Origin: an uncultured Acidimicrobiaceae bacterium
GTDB taxonomy: Bacteria; Actinomycetota; Acidimicrobiia; Spongiisociales; UBA5794
Assembly: GCA_947259365.1 (NCBI GenBank)
Contig: CAMYMC010000005.1
Span: forward strand, 30,180-94,179
Reading direction: 5' to 3'
Length of the DNA stretch: 64,000 bases
In this document: positions 42,021 through 50,713 of the stretch, piece by piece
Numbering within the stretch: the first letter of the stretch is position 1
Layout of the letters: each line of letters opens with the position of its first letter
Position numbers and translations under genes: made by a program
Notes under the pieces: generated by a model
What the model was told of the DNA's origin: nothing
Databases searched by the model: none
The model's input: the letters and a program-made list of their open reading frames with translations, nothing else

Positions 42021-43142
42021 GTGGATCACCCGGACTTCGTCGTCGTCGGCGGCGGGATCGCAGGTGCCTCGGTCGGCTACGAGCTGGCGGGGCGAGGCGC
42101 CGTGGTCCTCGTCGAGCGCGAGCCGACCGCCGGGTATCACACGACCGGGCGTTCCGCCGCCGTGTTCACCGAGAGCTACGAGCGGGGCCCGGTGCGAGCT
42201 CTCACCATGGCGGGTCGCGGCTTTCTCGAGGAGCCGCCGGACGGGTTCGCCGACCAGCCGCTGCTCACCCCGCTTCCCGTGCTCTATGTCGCGAGGAGCG
42301 ACCAGCAGGCCACGCTTGACGACCTCGCCGCATCGACGCGAGGCCTCGTGGACCTGGAGCGTGTCGAAGGAAACGGCCTCACCCGGCACTGTCCCGTGCT
42401 GCGCACCGACCGTATCGTCTCCGGACTCCTCGAGCCGGGAGCGATGGAGATCGACGTGCACACGCTCCACCAGGGATTCCTCCGCGGCATCCGGCGCAGG
42501 GGCGGCGAGGTCGTGACCGGCGCCCCCGTCGACGAGCTCGCGTACGCCAACGGCACTTGGGAGGTGAGTGCCGGGAACCGGGCGCTGCGGTCGCCGATCG
42601 TCGTCGATACCGCCGGCGCCTGGTGCGACGAGGTGGCGGCGCTCGCCGGAGCCGCGCCGCTGGGCCTGACCCCGATGCGCCGCACCGCCTTCACCTTCGG
42701 GCCCGGACACCACGGCATCGCCGGCTGGCCGATGGTCGTCGACGCCGATGAGGACTTCTACTTCAAGCCGGAGCGGACCCAGCTCATGGGCTCGCTCGCC
42801 GAAGAGACCCCGATGCCGCCCCACGACGTGAGACCGGAGGAGATCGATGTCGCTCTCGCCATCGAGCGCATCAACCAGGCGACCTACCTCGACATCCGGC
42901 ATGTGCGGAGGACGTGGGCGGGCCTGCGGACGTTCGCACCCGGTCGGCTGCCCGTCGTCGGCTTCGATCCGGTGCGGCCGGGGTTCTTCTGGCTCTGCGG
43001 CCAGGGCGGCTACGGGATCATGACCTCGCCCGCCATGGCGCGGGCGGCGGCGGGCCTGTTGTGCGATGGGGCGTTGCCCGCTGACCTCGTCGCCGCCGGC
43101 GTCGATGCGGCGGCGATCTCACCGGAGCGGTTCGCCGATTGA
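42021..43142 (+). CDS. FAD-dependent oxidoreductase (DAO family, D-arginine-dehydrogenase-like)
   Basis: 373 residues. N-terminal ADP-binding motif VVVGGGIAGASVGYEL (residues 7-22), VEREPTAGYHTTGRSAAVF typical of DauA-like dehydrogenases, and a C-terminal FAD contact GQGGYGIMTSPAMARAAAG. It should oxidise a D- or N-substituted amino acid to the imino or oxo acid, passing electrons to the respiratory chain or oxygen. GTG start, no clear Shine-Dalgarno. The next gene is a saccharopine-dehydrogenase-like protein, and both fit amino-acid or imine chemistry. Confidence 0.88.
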   Translation: MDHPDFVVVGGGIAGASVGYELAGRGAVVLVEREPTAGYHTTGRSAAVFTESYERGPVRALTMAGRGFLEEPPDGFADQPLLTPLPVLYVARSDQQATLDDLAASTRGLVDLERVEGNGLTRHCPVLRTDRIVSGLLEPGAMEIDVHTLHQGFLRGIRRRGGEVVTGAPVDELAYANGTWEVSAGNRALRSPIVVDTAGAWCDEVAALAGAAPLGLTPMRRTAFTFGPGHHGIAGWPMVVDADEDFYFKPERTQLMGSLAEETPMPPHDVRPEEIDVALAIERINQATYLDIRHVRRTWAGLRTFAPGRLPVVGFDPVRPGFFWLCGQGGYGIMTSPAMARAAAGLLCDGALPADLVAAGVDAAAISPERFAD

Positions 43143-43179
43143 GGCGCCACCCGGCCGGATGCCACCGTCGGCGCCCCGG

Positions 43180-43185
43180 TAGCGT
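43180..43185 (+). promoter_or_regulatory. TAGCGT -10-like box, leaderless start
   Basis: Three nt before GTG 43189 and 6 nt before GTG 43192; the regular spacing in this window favours 43192 as the start of the saccharopine-dehydrogenase-like gene. Confidence 0.5.
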
Positions 43186-43191
43186 GGGGTG

Positions 43192-44373
43192 GTGACGACG
43201 ACGCCGCGGGTTCTCGTGCTCGGTGCGGGTCGGATCGGCTCCGTCATCGCCGCCGACCTCGCAGCAGGCGGCGACCTGGAGGTGGCCGTCGCCGACCGCG
43301 AGCGTGCTGCCCTCGAGTCGGCGACGAAACGGGTGCATGAGAGCAGCGGACTCGAGATCGTGCCGGTCGAGGCCGACCTGTCCGATCCGGCTGCTGTCGG
43401 GCGCCTCGTCGCTCCCTTCGATGTCGTTGCCGGCGCCGTGTCGAGTGATGCCGGGTTTGCCGTCATGCAAGCCGTGGCGGGTGCCGGGACGCCCTATTGC
43501 GACGTCTCGTTCATGCCGGAGGACGCGAGAGACCTCGACGACGCCGCCCGAGCGTCCGGTGCCACCGTGGTCTTCGACTGCGGCGTCGCGCCGGGCATGA
43601 GCAACGTGCTGGCGGCTCGGACGTTCGGGATGTTCGATACGTGCCGGAGCATCGCCATCTACGTCGGCGGGTTGCCCGAGAAGCCCTTTCCGCCGTTCTT
43701 CTACAAAGCAGCGTTCGATCCCCGCGACGTCCTCGAGGAGTACACGAGGCCGGCCCGGCTCGTCGAAGATGGCATCGTCGTCGTCCGGGAAGCGCTGAGC
43801 GACCCGGAAGCGGTCCACGTCGACGGCGTCGGGACGCTGGAAGCCTTCAACACCGACGGGTTGCGCAGCCTGGCGGCGCTTCCTGTGCCCTTCATGCGAG
43901 AGAAGACCCTGCGCCACCCGGGCCATCGCGAGGTCATGGCGGCGATGGCCGCGGCCGGCTTCTTCGGCAAGGAACCGGTGTCTGTCGGTAGCGCTGCCGT
44001 TCGGCCGTTCGACGTCGCCGCCGAGCTCCTCGCCGCCCGCTGGACCTACGCGCCGGGCGAGGCCGATCTCACGGTGATGCGCGTCGTCGTCGACGGGATC
44101 AAGGGAGGTGCACAGGCGGCGATCACTTGGGAGCTCGTCGACCGCTACGACCCGGAGACCGCGACGACGAGCATGGCGAGGACGACGGCGTACCCGTGCT
44201 CGTCGGTGGTGCGGATGCTCGTCGACGGCTCTTTCGACGAGCCCGGCGTCCACCCCACCGAGCGGCTGGCCGGCGACTCCCGCCTCTTCGACCGGCTCAT
44301 GGGTGACCTCGAGGCGCGCGGGGTCGTCTTCACCATGGAGGAGTCGACGGTCCCTGCGGGACCACGCCACTGA
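43192..44373 (+). CDS. Saccharopine-dehydrogenase-family protein
   Basis: 393 residues with an N-terminal Rossmann domain (VLVLGAGRIGSVIAADLAA) and the family's catalytic-domain pattern (TPYCDVSFMP, then VVFDCGVAPGMSNVLAAR, and a second domain with FNTDGLRSL). Relatives include saccharopine reductase, lysine dehydrogenases and carboxynorspermidine synthase. It acts on a secondary amine or imine formed from an amino acid, using NAD(P)H. It follows the DAO-family oxidase by about 50 nt. A separate leaderless promoter is likely. Confidence 0.85.
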   Translation: MTTTPRVLVLGAGRIGSVIAADLAAGGDLEVAVADRERAALESATKRVHESSGLEIVPVEADLSDPAAVGRLVAPFDVVAGAVSSDAGFAVMQAVAGAGTPYCDVSFMPEDARDLDDAARASGATVVFDCGVAPGMSNVLAARTFGMFDTCRSIAIYVGGLPEKPFPPFFYKAAFDPRDVLEEYTRPARLVEDGIVVVREALSDPEAVHVDGVGTLEAFNTDGLRSLAALPVPFMREKTLRHPGHREVMAAMAAAGFFGKEPVSVGSAAVRPFDVAAELLAARWTYAPGEADLTVMRVVVDGIKGGAQAAITWELVDRYDPETATTSMARTTAYPCSSVVRMLVDGSFDEPGVHPTERLAGDSRLFDRLMGDLEARGVVFTMEESTVPAGPRH

Positions 44374-44413
44374 GCGGATCGAGCCGCGCGCGGGGCGCTT
44401 CCGGCGGTCGGCC

Positions 44414-44965
44414 TCAGGCCGGGGCGTGCCCTTGGTTGCGGGCGGCGAAGCCCTCGACGAGGAAACGGCAGGCGTACCACGTGAGCATCGCAGCGATGGG
44501 CGGGGCGACGGCTGAAGCAACCGGGACCTGGATGTCGCTGCCGATCTCGAGCGTCGGGACGCCGATGGAGACGACCGTCGCCGCCAGCCACAGCCCGGCG
44601 ACGGCGATGGCGATCCAAGGCCACGCGTCGCTCTGTCCCCAGCCGATCTCGCTGGGTCTGAGGAACACGGTCGACCGCAGCACGAAGACGGTGCCGAGGA
44701 CACCCCAGAACCAGTTTGCGATCGCGGCGAGTTTCACGTGCTCTTCTTCGATGCCGAAGACCAGGTCGGGTGAGAACAGGCTCGTGAACAGCACCGCGAG
44801 CCACACCGCCCCGATGCTGACGACGATCCACGTGTTGCTGTTCGTGTCGATGGCTCCTGTGCCCTCCTCGTGCGGGTTCGAGGCGTGTTCCACGTCATCG
44901 GCCGGCACAGACGGAGACCCGGGACGCCCGCGGCGGCGTCGGGACTCCCCGGCGGAGCCGGCCAC
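44414..44965 (-). CDS. Membrane protein of unknown function, four helices
   Basis: 183 residues: a charged cytoplasmic N-terminal extension of about 45 residues (RRRRGRPGS), then helices near residues 45-65, 80-100, 112-133 and 145-168. Nothing else is recognisable. The GTG start is fixed by a TAGGGT box 6 nt upstream. Convergent with the saccharopine-dehydrogenase-like gene. Confidence 0.65.
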   Translation of the reverse strand: MAGSAGESRRRRGRPGSPSVPADDVEHASNPHEEGTGAIDTNSNTWIVVSIGAVWLAVLFTSLFSPDLVFGIEEEHVKLAAIANWFWGVLGTVFVLRSTVFLRPSEIGWGQSDAWPWIAIAVAGLWLAATVVSIGVPTLEIGSDIQVPVASAVAPPIAAMLTWYACRFLVEGFAARNQGHAPA

Positions 44966-44971
44966 GATGCC

Positions 44972-44977
44972 ACCCTA
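44972..44977 (-). promoter_or_regulatory. TAGGGT -10-like box, leaderless start
   Basis: On the minus strand the box is followed by GGCATC and then the GTG of the four-helix membrane protein; no Shine-Dalgarno is present. Confidence 0.5.
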
Positions 44978-45129
44978 CGCATCTGCGCCGGACCTCGCTG
45001 GAATCGTCGCAACGCACGGCCGGGTCTTCGTTCGATAGGGTGGCCTCGAGCCGATCATCGCGGGCGTTTGGCCCTACCGGCCGGCCCGGCGGGCGGGGAG
45101 GATGGGGTCGTGAGAGTCAGGAGGCCGAC

Positions 45130-45987
45130 ATGAGTGATCGTGGTGAGGATGGTGACCGGGGCAGATGGGTCATCGTCCCGGTCGACGAGCCCGGAGAAGA
45201 CGATCGATCGATCGTGACGGCGGTCGACATCGCGCAGAGGATCGATGCCGGTATCCGGCTCCTCAGCGTGGTCGATGACGAGGAGGACGTCGACGAGCGC
45301 TGGGCCGGCCTGGCAGCGATGGCATCGGAGATCTCCGAGGTGCCGACGGCGGCCGAGGTCGTCGCGGACGACGATGTGGCCGGAACAGTTGCGGGAGCAA
45401 CGGGTGAACGCGACATCATCTGCATGACGACGGCGGCGTCGCTGCTTCCCCACCACGGACATTTCGGTTCGATCGCAGAGGCAATCGTCCGCCGGGTCGA
45501 CCGTCCCGTGGTGCTGCTTGGACCCGCGGCCGACCCTTCGATCTCGACCGGACTGAGCCGAATCATCGTTCCGGTCGACGGCTCGGCGACGTCGGAGGCG
45601 GCGCTGCGACCCGCATCCGTCCTCGCCGAGATCCTCAAGCTGCCACTCTGGGTAGTGACGGTGGTCAGCCTCGGCGAACAACGAGCCGCCGTGGCTCAGC
45701 TGGGGTCGGAGGCGGCGGCAGCCGAATCCGGCTACGTCCGTCTCCTTGCCAGGCAGGCCGGGGAGGGCCACGACATCGATGCCGAGTTCGAGGTGCTTCA
45801 CATCTCCGAACCGGCCGACGCCATCCTCGATTTCGCCCAGCCCGACGGGCTCGTCGTCATGAGCACCCACGGCAAGTCCGGTCTCGCCCGGCTGTTCGCC
45901 GGCAGCGTGACGACGAGCGTCGTGGCGAGGTCGGCCCACCCCGTCGTCGTTCTCCGCCCGGCGCCGGACCTCCTCGAGCACGAGTAG
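45130..45987 (+). CDS. Tandem universal stress protein
   Basis: 285 residues with two UspA domains (about 1-140 and 145-285). The second carries the ATP-binding pattern VVMSTHGKSGLARLFAGSVTTSVVARS and IIVPVDGSATSEAAL. The first is degenerate (ICMTTAASLLPHHGHFGS), so probably only the second binds nucleotide. Soluble, expected to be induced in stress or hypoxia, as in other actinobacteria. ATG 45130 has AGGAGG upstream; the frame extends 30 codons further, but as noncoding leader. Confidence 0.88.
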   Translation: MSDRGEDGDRGRWVIVPVDEPGEDDRSIVTAVDIAQRIDAGIRLLSVVDDEEDVDERWAGLAAMASEISEVPTAAEVVADDDVAGTVAGATGERDIICMTTAASLLPHHGHFGSIAEAIVRRVDRPVVLLGPAADPSISTGLSRIIVPVDGSATSEAALRPASVLAEILKLPLWVVTVVSLGEQRAAVAQLGSEAAAAESGYVRLLARQAGEGHDIDAEFEVLHISEPADAILDFAQPDGLVVMSTHGKSGLARLFAGSVTTSVVARSAHPVVVLRPAPDLLEHE

Positions 45988-46133
45988 GGCTGCGGGACGC
46001 CCGGGCGCCGGAACAGCGACGCCGCCCGGGGAGCCTGGGTTTCGCGCCTCTGCGTCGACTCCGGCGGAGATGTGCGAGGATCACCGGCGGGTGCGGCTCC
46101 GTTCCGAAGAGTCGTGACGTGGGACGGGACGGG

Positions 46134-47699
46134 ATGGCAACGCGGGATCCAGCTTTCGATGTGCGCCGGGTCGCCGACGCCGGGATGGGGTCGGTGGGGC
46201 GTTCGAGCGGCGTTCTCCTTCACGTGACCTCGCTCGACTCGAGGTTTGGCATCGGTGACCTGGGTCAGGCCGCCGAGGCGTGGGTCGATGCCCTCGCGGA
46301 CATGGAGCAGCGCTGGTGGCAGATGCTCCCCATCGGGCCGACCGGTTTCGGCGACTCGCCGTACCAGTCGCCGTCGAGTTTCGCCGGCAACCCTCTGCTC
46401 CTCAGCCCACTGCTCCTCGTCGAGGATGGGCTCGTCGACCGATCCGACCTCGAGCCGCTCGAGCGACTGCCCGTCCGCCTGGTCGATTTCGGCAAGCTCG
46501 CCGGGCTCAAGAGGACCGTCCTCGCTGCCGCGGCGGAGGCGTTTCTCCGCCGCGGAGGCGAGGAGGCCCATGCTCGCTTCGACGACTTCCGCCGCCGCCA
46601 CGGCCCGAGATGGCTCGACGACTACGGGCTGTATGCGGTGCTCAAGGACGCCCATGATCTTCGCCCGTGGTACGAGTGGGACGCTGCTGTGGCGCGCCGG
46701 GATCGGTCCGCGCTGCACGTGGCCCGCGCCGAGCTCGAAGCGGAGATCTTGCGTCACGAGGTCTTCCAGTTCTTCTTCTTCGAGCAGTGGCGGCGGCTAC
46801 GCACCGTCTGCGCCGGGCGCGGGATCGGGCTGGTCGGGGACCTGCCGCTCTACGTCGCCCACGATTCCGCGGACGTGTGGGCGAATCGCCATCTGTTCCA
46901 CCTCGACGCCGGCGGCATGCCGGTGGCGGTCTCCGGTGTTCCCCCCGACTACTTCTCCGCAACGGGGCAGCGGTGGGGCAACCCGCTCTACGACTGGGAT
47001 CGGGCAGCGGCGGAGGACTTCACGTGGTGGCTGAACCGGCTTCGGCACACGCTTGAGTTCTTCGATGTGGTCAGGCTCGACCACTTCCGCGGGATCGCCG
47101 GGTACTGGGAGATCCCGGCGGGCGAGCCGACCGCAGAGCGAGGCCGGTGGGTGGAGGGACCGGGAGCGGCGCTGCTCGAGCGCCTGCGCGACGAACTCGG
47201 GGCCCTTCCCCTGCTCGCCGAGGATCTCGGGTTCATCACCGACGACGTCGTTGCCCTGAGACGTCGCTTCGAGCTGCCGGGGATCCGCGTCGCCCAGTTC
47301 GGGTTCGACGAGGCACCGGACACCGCCCTCCACGACCCGGCGCGCTTTCCGACCGACGTGTGGGCCTACACCGGGACCCACGACAACGACACGACCGCGG
47401 GCTGGTTCGAGCCCCTTCCACCCGATGCCGGCGACGCACTCGTCGCGGCGCGGGGCCGCCTGCTGCAGCTGCTCGGCGGAGACCCGGTCCACCGCGGCTT
47501 GATGCGGATGGTCGCCGACTCGAGGGCGGTGGTGTCGATCTTCCCGATCCAGGATCTGCTGGGGCTCGGGTCGGAGGCGAGGATGAACGTCCCCGGCACG
47601 GCAGAGGGCAACTGGACCTGGCGGCTGATCTCGGGCGAGCTGACCGACGCGGTGCGCGAGACCCTCCGCGAGACGACGATCTCCGCCGGGCGCGCCTGA
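46134..47699 (+). CDS. malQ: 4-alpha-glucanotransferase (GH77)
   Basis: About 521 residues of the GH77 barrel that transfers maltooligosaccharide units in glycogen and maltose metabolism. Landmarks: GRSSGVLLHVTSLDSRFGIGDLG, PYQSPSSFAGNPLL, the nucleophile Asp in VVRLDHFRG, acid/base Glu in LLAEDLG and the third carboxylate in GTHDNDTTAGW. Length is close to plant D-enzyme-like and bacterial type I forms, without the long N-terminal extension of E. coli MalQ. The ATG at 46134 is taken; a GTG five codons upstream is possible. No other glycogen genes are nearby. Confidence 0.94.
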   Translation: MATRDPAFDVRRVADAGMGSVGRSSGVLLHVTSLDSRFGIGDLGQAAEAWVDALADMEQRWWQMLPIGPTGFGDSPYQSPSSFAGNPLLLSPLLLVEDGLVDRSDLEPLERLPVRLVDFGKLAGLKRTVLAAAAEAFLRRGGEEAHARFDDFRRRHGPRWLDDYGLYAVLKDAHDLRPWYEWDAAVARRDRSALHVARAELEAEILRHEVFQFFFFEQWRRLRTVCAGRGIGLVGDLPLYVAHDSADVWANRHLFHLDAGGMPVAVSGVPPDYFSATGQRWGNPLYDWDRAAAEDFTWWLNRLRHTLEFFDVVRLDHFRGIAGYWEIPAGEPTAERGRWVEGPGAALLERLRDELGALPLLAEDLGFITDDVVALRRRFELPGIRVAQFGFDEAPDTALHDPARFPTDVWAYTGTHDNDTTAGWFEPLPPDAGDALVAARGRLLQLLGGDPVHRGLMRMVADSRAVVSIFPIQDLLGLGSEARMNVPGTAEGNWTWRLISGELTDAVRETLRETTISAGRA

Positions 47700-47770
47700 T
47701 CTTCGTTCCTGTCCCGCGGCGCGTCGGGGCCGGGCGGTACGGTGTGCGTTACGAGACGGGAGGTCGACAG

Positions 47771-48124
47771 ATGCGGATCCAGACCGGGCAGCTCGTCCCG
47801 CTCGGCTACGGGAAGTACGTGCGCTCCGACGAGGTCGTGGCTGTGGAGCCGATCAGTGAGGGGAGAGGCCCGGGTCGCCGGTCTCTCGTGTGGGTGCGCG
47901 GCATGCCGGAGCCGCTGGTCGCCTCCCGGGCGGAGGGCTCGATCGTCGACGACATCGTCACTCCCGCCGACGAGGCGGCCCGCATGAAGGCGCAGCGCTC
48001 GGTGCTGAGGCGGGCGCTCGTCGCGCTCGAGGGGGTATCCCCCGGCGTCCGGCGGGTCCTGGGTGAGGAAACCGGCGTGGATTTCGGCGAGCTCATCGAC
48101 GAGGCGCATCAGGTGCTCGGCTGA
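47771..48124 (+). CDS. RemA-like (DUF370) small protein
   Basis: 117 residues. The first 65 (LGYGKYVRSDEVVAVEPISE, then SLVWVRGMPEPLVASR) resemble the RemA/DUF370 family: a Gly-rich opening, an Arg/Asp-Glu pair, and a strand followed by an I/V-rich segment. RemA proteins are DNA-binding ring-forming regulators in Bacillus; the match is by eye and moderate. A charged helical tail of about 50 residues follows. GGGAGG precedes the ATG with a TACGGT box further up. Separately promoted from malQ. Confidence 0.6.
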   Translation: MRIQTGQLVPLGYGKYVRSDEVVAVEPISEGRGPGRRSLVWVRGMPEPLVASRAEGSIVDDIVTPADEAARMKAQRSVLRRALVALEGVSPGVRRVLGEETGVDFGELIDEAHQVLG

Positions 48125-48145
48125 GCGCGAGCCCGTGTCCGGGGC

Positions 48146-48640
48146 TCACAGTGGTCGGGTCATCCAGGCGACGCGGAGCTGGCTGCCGTCGCGCAACGGC
48201 TCGGTGGTTCCCGTCGGCGCGAAGCCCATCGCGACATAGAGGCGCTCGGCGGCGTGATTGCCGATGGTGACCGCGAGGGTTGCGGTGCCGGCGCCACGGC
48301 CCGCACCCCAGGCGAGCGCGGCGGACACCAGGGCCCCGCCTCCCCCGCGGCCGCGTGTGGACGGCCGCACCCACATGGCGGCGATGTGGAGTAGGTCGCG
48401 GTTGCGATCGATCCAGGCGTGGGTGAGCCCCGAGGCGACACCGGCGACCTCGAGGACGAAGGACTGCGCGTCGGGCTGCCGCTCCGATGCCGCCGCCATC
48501 GACCTCCACGTGTCGTCCCCCCTTTCGGATTCGTCCTCGAGCGTGCTGCGGAACGCGTCGGGCGCGTCGCCGAGCGCCTGGAGGCGGAGATCCCTCAGTG
48601 ACTCCCAGTCCGTGCCGACGGCGGCTCTGACCCGCAGCAT
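48146..48640 (-). CDS. GNAT-family N-acetyltransferase
   Basis: 164-residue acetyltransferase. Motif A, which binds acetyl-CoA, is VRPSTRGRGGGGALVSAAL with an Arg/Gly-x-Gly-x-Gly/Ala core; motif B is NHAAERLYVAMGFAPTGTT. The acceptor amine is unknown. A TAGGGT box 9 nt before the ATG suggests a nearly leaderless transcript. Convergent with the RemA-like gene. Confidence 0.88.
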   Translation of the reverse strand: MLRVRAAVGTDWESLRDLRLQALGDAPDAFRSTLEDESERGDDTWRSMAAASERQPDAQSFVLEVAGVASGLTHAWIDRNRDLLHIAAMWVRPSTRGRGGGGALVSAALAWGAGRGAGTATLAVTIGNHAAERLYVAMGFAPTGTTEPLRDGSQLRVAWMTRPL

Positions 48641-48679
48641 GTGATGGCGACCCTATCCGACCCCGGGGGGCCATTCGCG

Positions 48680-48712
48680 CCGAGACCCCCGGGGAGGAGG
48701 TGGGGGTCTCGG
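48680..48712 (-). terminator. Hairpin after the DSPED-repeat gene
   Basis: CCGAGACCCCC and GGGGGTCTCGG form an 11-bp perfect stem with an 11-nt loop. It lies about 37 nt past the stop of the repeat protein on the minus strand. Confidence 0.55.
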
Positions 48713-48748
48713 GCCGCAGATGGGCGGGTCGCTCGGTCACCGGAGTGC

Positions 48749-49222
48749 TCAGCCGGCGGCACCGTCCTCCGGGGAGTCGTCGGGGGAGTCCTCGGGGCTG
48801 TCCTCGGGGGAGTCCTCGGGGGAGTCCTCGGGGGAGTCCTCGGGGGAGTCGTCCGGGGAGTCCTCGGGGCTGTCCTCGGGTGAGTTGTCTGGTGAGTCCT
48901 CGGGGGAGTCGTCGGGGGAGTCGTCGGGTGAGTCCTCGGGGGAGTCCTCGGGTGAGTCGTCTGGTGAGTCCTCGGGGCTGTCGTCGGCGGTCTCGTCGAA
49001 CGGCGAAGCGAGGGAGTCGTCACCGATGACGACAACGTCACCGTCACCTGGGTCACCGGTGAAGACAGGCGTCGTCGTGTCGACCTCGGTGAGGGCGACG
49101 ACGTCGTCGAGCTCGATCTCGTCGCCGCCGTCGTCGGATGCGGCGGCCGCCGCACCGGCCGTCAGCGCGACGGCTACGGACAACGAGCCGCTCACGAGCT
49201 TCCACTTCGTCGGTATCGGCAT
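48749..49222 (-). CDS. Secreted acidic DSPED-repeat protein
   Basis: 157 residues. The N terminus has a signal peptide (KWKLVSGSLSVAVALTAGAAAAA) shown here in part as KWKLVSGSLSVAVAL, cleavable near AAAAAS. About 50 acidic residues precede a C-terminal half made of 18 copies of a four-residue unit D/N-S-P-E/D. The repeat is strongly acidic and probably disordered, so it may bind cations, form a cell-surface stalk, or be phosphorylated on Ser. No anchor or LPxTG is visible. GAGGAGC precedes ATG 49222. Function unknown. Confidence 0.75.
   Translation of the reverse strand: MPIPTKWKLVSGSLSVAVALTAGAAAAASDDGGDEIELDDVVALTEVDTTTPVFTGDPGDGDVVVIGDDSLASPFDETADDSPEDSPDDSPEDSPEDSPDDSPDDSPEDSPDNSPEDSPEDSPDDSPEDSPEDSPEDSPEDSPEDSPDDSPEDGAAG
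48764..48982. repeat. 12-bp tandem repeat array (18 units)
   Basis: Units of the type GAGTCCTCGGGG, with GAGTCGTCGGGG and GAGTTGTCTGGT variants, encode the DSPE/D repeats. The plus-strand reading (SSGE) is an antisense shadow. Copy number is likely to vary. Confidence 0.9.
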
Positions 49223-49364
49223 GATGCTCCTCTGGGTCTGTTCGGCTTTGATGTCGTTGCATCGTGTCCCAGGTGTGGATAATCGTGCGCTAACGACGTC
49301 ACAAGGCAACGTCATTTCTCCTGCGGGCGGCGACGGCCCCACCGGTACACCGGGGCGTGTCAGC

Positions 49365-50582
49365 TCAGAGCGCGTCGGCGGTCTCGAGCCAGCGCTCGGC
49401 GAGCGCTACGCGGCGCTCCGTCTCCGTCACCCAGCGCGAGAGCTGTACCCGGAACGGGCCGGTGGCGAGCCCGAGCACGACCGCGGCGACGGCGGTGCGC
49501 AGACCTCGGGGGTCGACGAGTCTGTCGAACTCGGCGATGAGGGACGCTCCGTACCGATCGATGTTGCGGCGAGCCGGAGACGTGAGCGAGAGCGAGGCGA
49601 GATGCCCGAGGAGCCCGGCGAGATCGTCCGTCCGCCCCCCGGTGCCGGCCGTGTCGACGTCGATGAGACCGACGACGGCGCCGTTGCGCACGAGGATCTG
49701 GGATGAGTGGAAATCGCCGTGGACAGGGACGGAGGGCTCGTCGGCGGGGGCCGCCCTGGTGCGGCGGACGATCTCCCCCAGCCTCTCCGCCAGCCCGGGG
49801 AGCACGGCGGAGAGCAGCCCGGCGTGAGTGGGCGTCCGGTCCGCCGGCCGGTCGCGGTGGGTGAAGACGTCCCCGGCCTCGGGGAACGAGTCGAGCAGCG
49901 AGACGATCTCGGCCCCCGTGGGCAGCCGTCGCGTCCCCGATTCCAGTGCCTTGCGCATCGTCTTGCCGGGCATGGCCTGGAGCGCGACGATGCCCAGCTC
50001 GTCCGCCCATCCCAGGCTGTGGGGGACCGGGACGTGCGCTGCCATGGCGACGTGCTTGCGCTGCAATGCCTCGACCCGCGACGGGCGCAGGACCTTGACG
50101 AAGATCCGGGAGGCCGCGCTCGAGACCTCGATGACCGCCCGCCGCCCCGGCCGGTAGGCGCGGGTGCGCAGACGCACGGTGCCGGGCGAGGCCCCGAGCT
50201 TGTCGAGGAGCGCCTGGACACGGCGGGGATCGGTCGCGGCAGCGAGGCCGGGGAGAAACGGGTCGTCGGGGAAGCGCCACATCGCGATCGACACGTCGCC
50301 GTCGCTCAAGGTGGCGACGCCGTCGGGCACCTTCAGCCCGGAGGCGGCGATGAGAATCTCATTGCTGGAGCTGCCGTCGGCCCACCTCACCGAGGCCCGG
50401 TACTGCACCGTGACCGAGGACCCCGGCTGGTAGCGCACCTGAGCGACGCGCACGGACTGGGTGGATCCTCCGGCAGGGGCGAGCACGGCGTCGAGGAGCC
50501 CGCGGGCCTCGGGACTGAGGAGCATCGCCAGCGCCGGGACCCTCTCATCCCGGACCTGGGGTTGCTGGGTGGTTTCGGCCAT
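49365..50582 (-). CDS. Phosphotransferase / APH-like kinase
   Basis: 405-residue protein of the aminoglycoside-phosphotransferase (choline kinase-like) fold. The C-terminal lobe has the catalytic Asp in VHGDFHSSQILV and the Mg-binding LIDVDTAGTG, and the N-terminal lobe has the Lys region SRIFVKVLRP. The first 150 residues (YQPGSSVTVQYRASV) match maltokinase- and phosphotransferase-like proteins more than resistance enzymes. The substrate is not deducible. It stands alone upstream of the choline-type ABC operon terminator. Confidence 0.85.
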   Translation of the reverse strand: MAETTQQPQVRDERVPALAMLLSPEARGLLDAVLAPAGGSTQSVRVAQVRYQPGSSVTVQYRASVRWADGSSSNEILIAASGLKVPDGVATLSDGDVSIAMWRFPDDPFLPGLAAATDPRRVQALLDKLGASPGTVRLRTRAYRPGRRAVIEVSSAASRIFVKVLRPSRVEALQRKHVAMAAHVPVPHSLGWADELGIVALQAMPGKTMRKALESGTRRLPTGAEIVSLLDSFPEAGDVFTHRDRPADRTPTHAGLLSAVLPGLAERLGEIVRRTRAAPADEPSVPVHGDFHSSQILVRNGAVVGLIDVDTAGTGGRTDDLAGLLGHLASLSLTSPARRNIDRYGASLIAEFDRLVDPRGLRTAVAAVVLGLATGPFRVQLSRWVTETERRVALAERWLETADAL

Positions 50583-50667
50583 CGATCACATCCTGCCAGG
50601 CTGTGCAATATCGGCAGCCGACCCGAGAAACTGGACCGGCGTCCCGGGGACCGGGACCGGGCGCGAC

Positions 50668-50693
50668 ACGGCGGGCCCCGTCGGGCCCGCCGT
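50668..50693 (-). terminator. Hairpin terminator of the glycine-betaine-type ABC operon
   Basis: Stem ACGGCGGGCCC / GGGCCCGCCGT, 11 bp, with a CGTC loop, lies 21 nt downstream of the binding-protein stop on the minus strand. Confidence 0.7.
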
Positions 50694-50713
50694 TGATCGA
50701 GATCGGCGTCGGC

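Noticed and set aside
48764..48982. CRISPR-like array
   Set aside because: Units are contiguous 12-bp coding repeats with no spacers.
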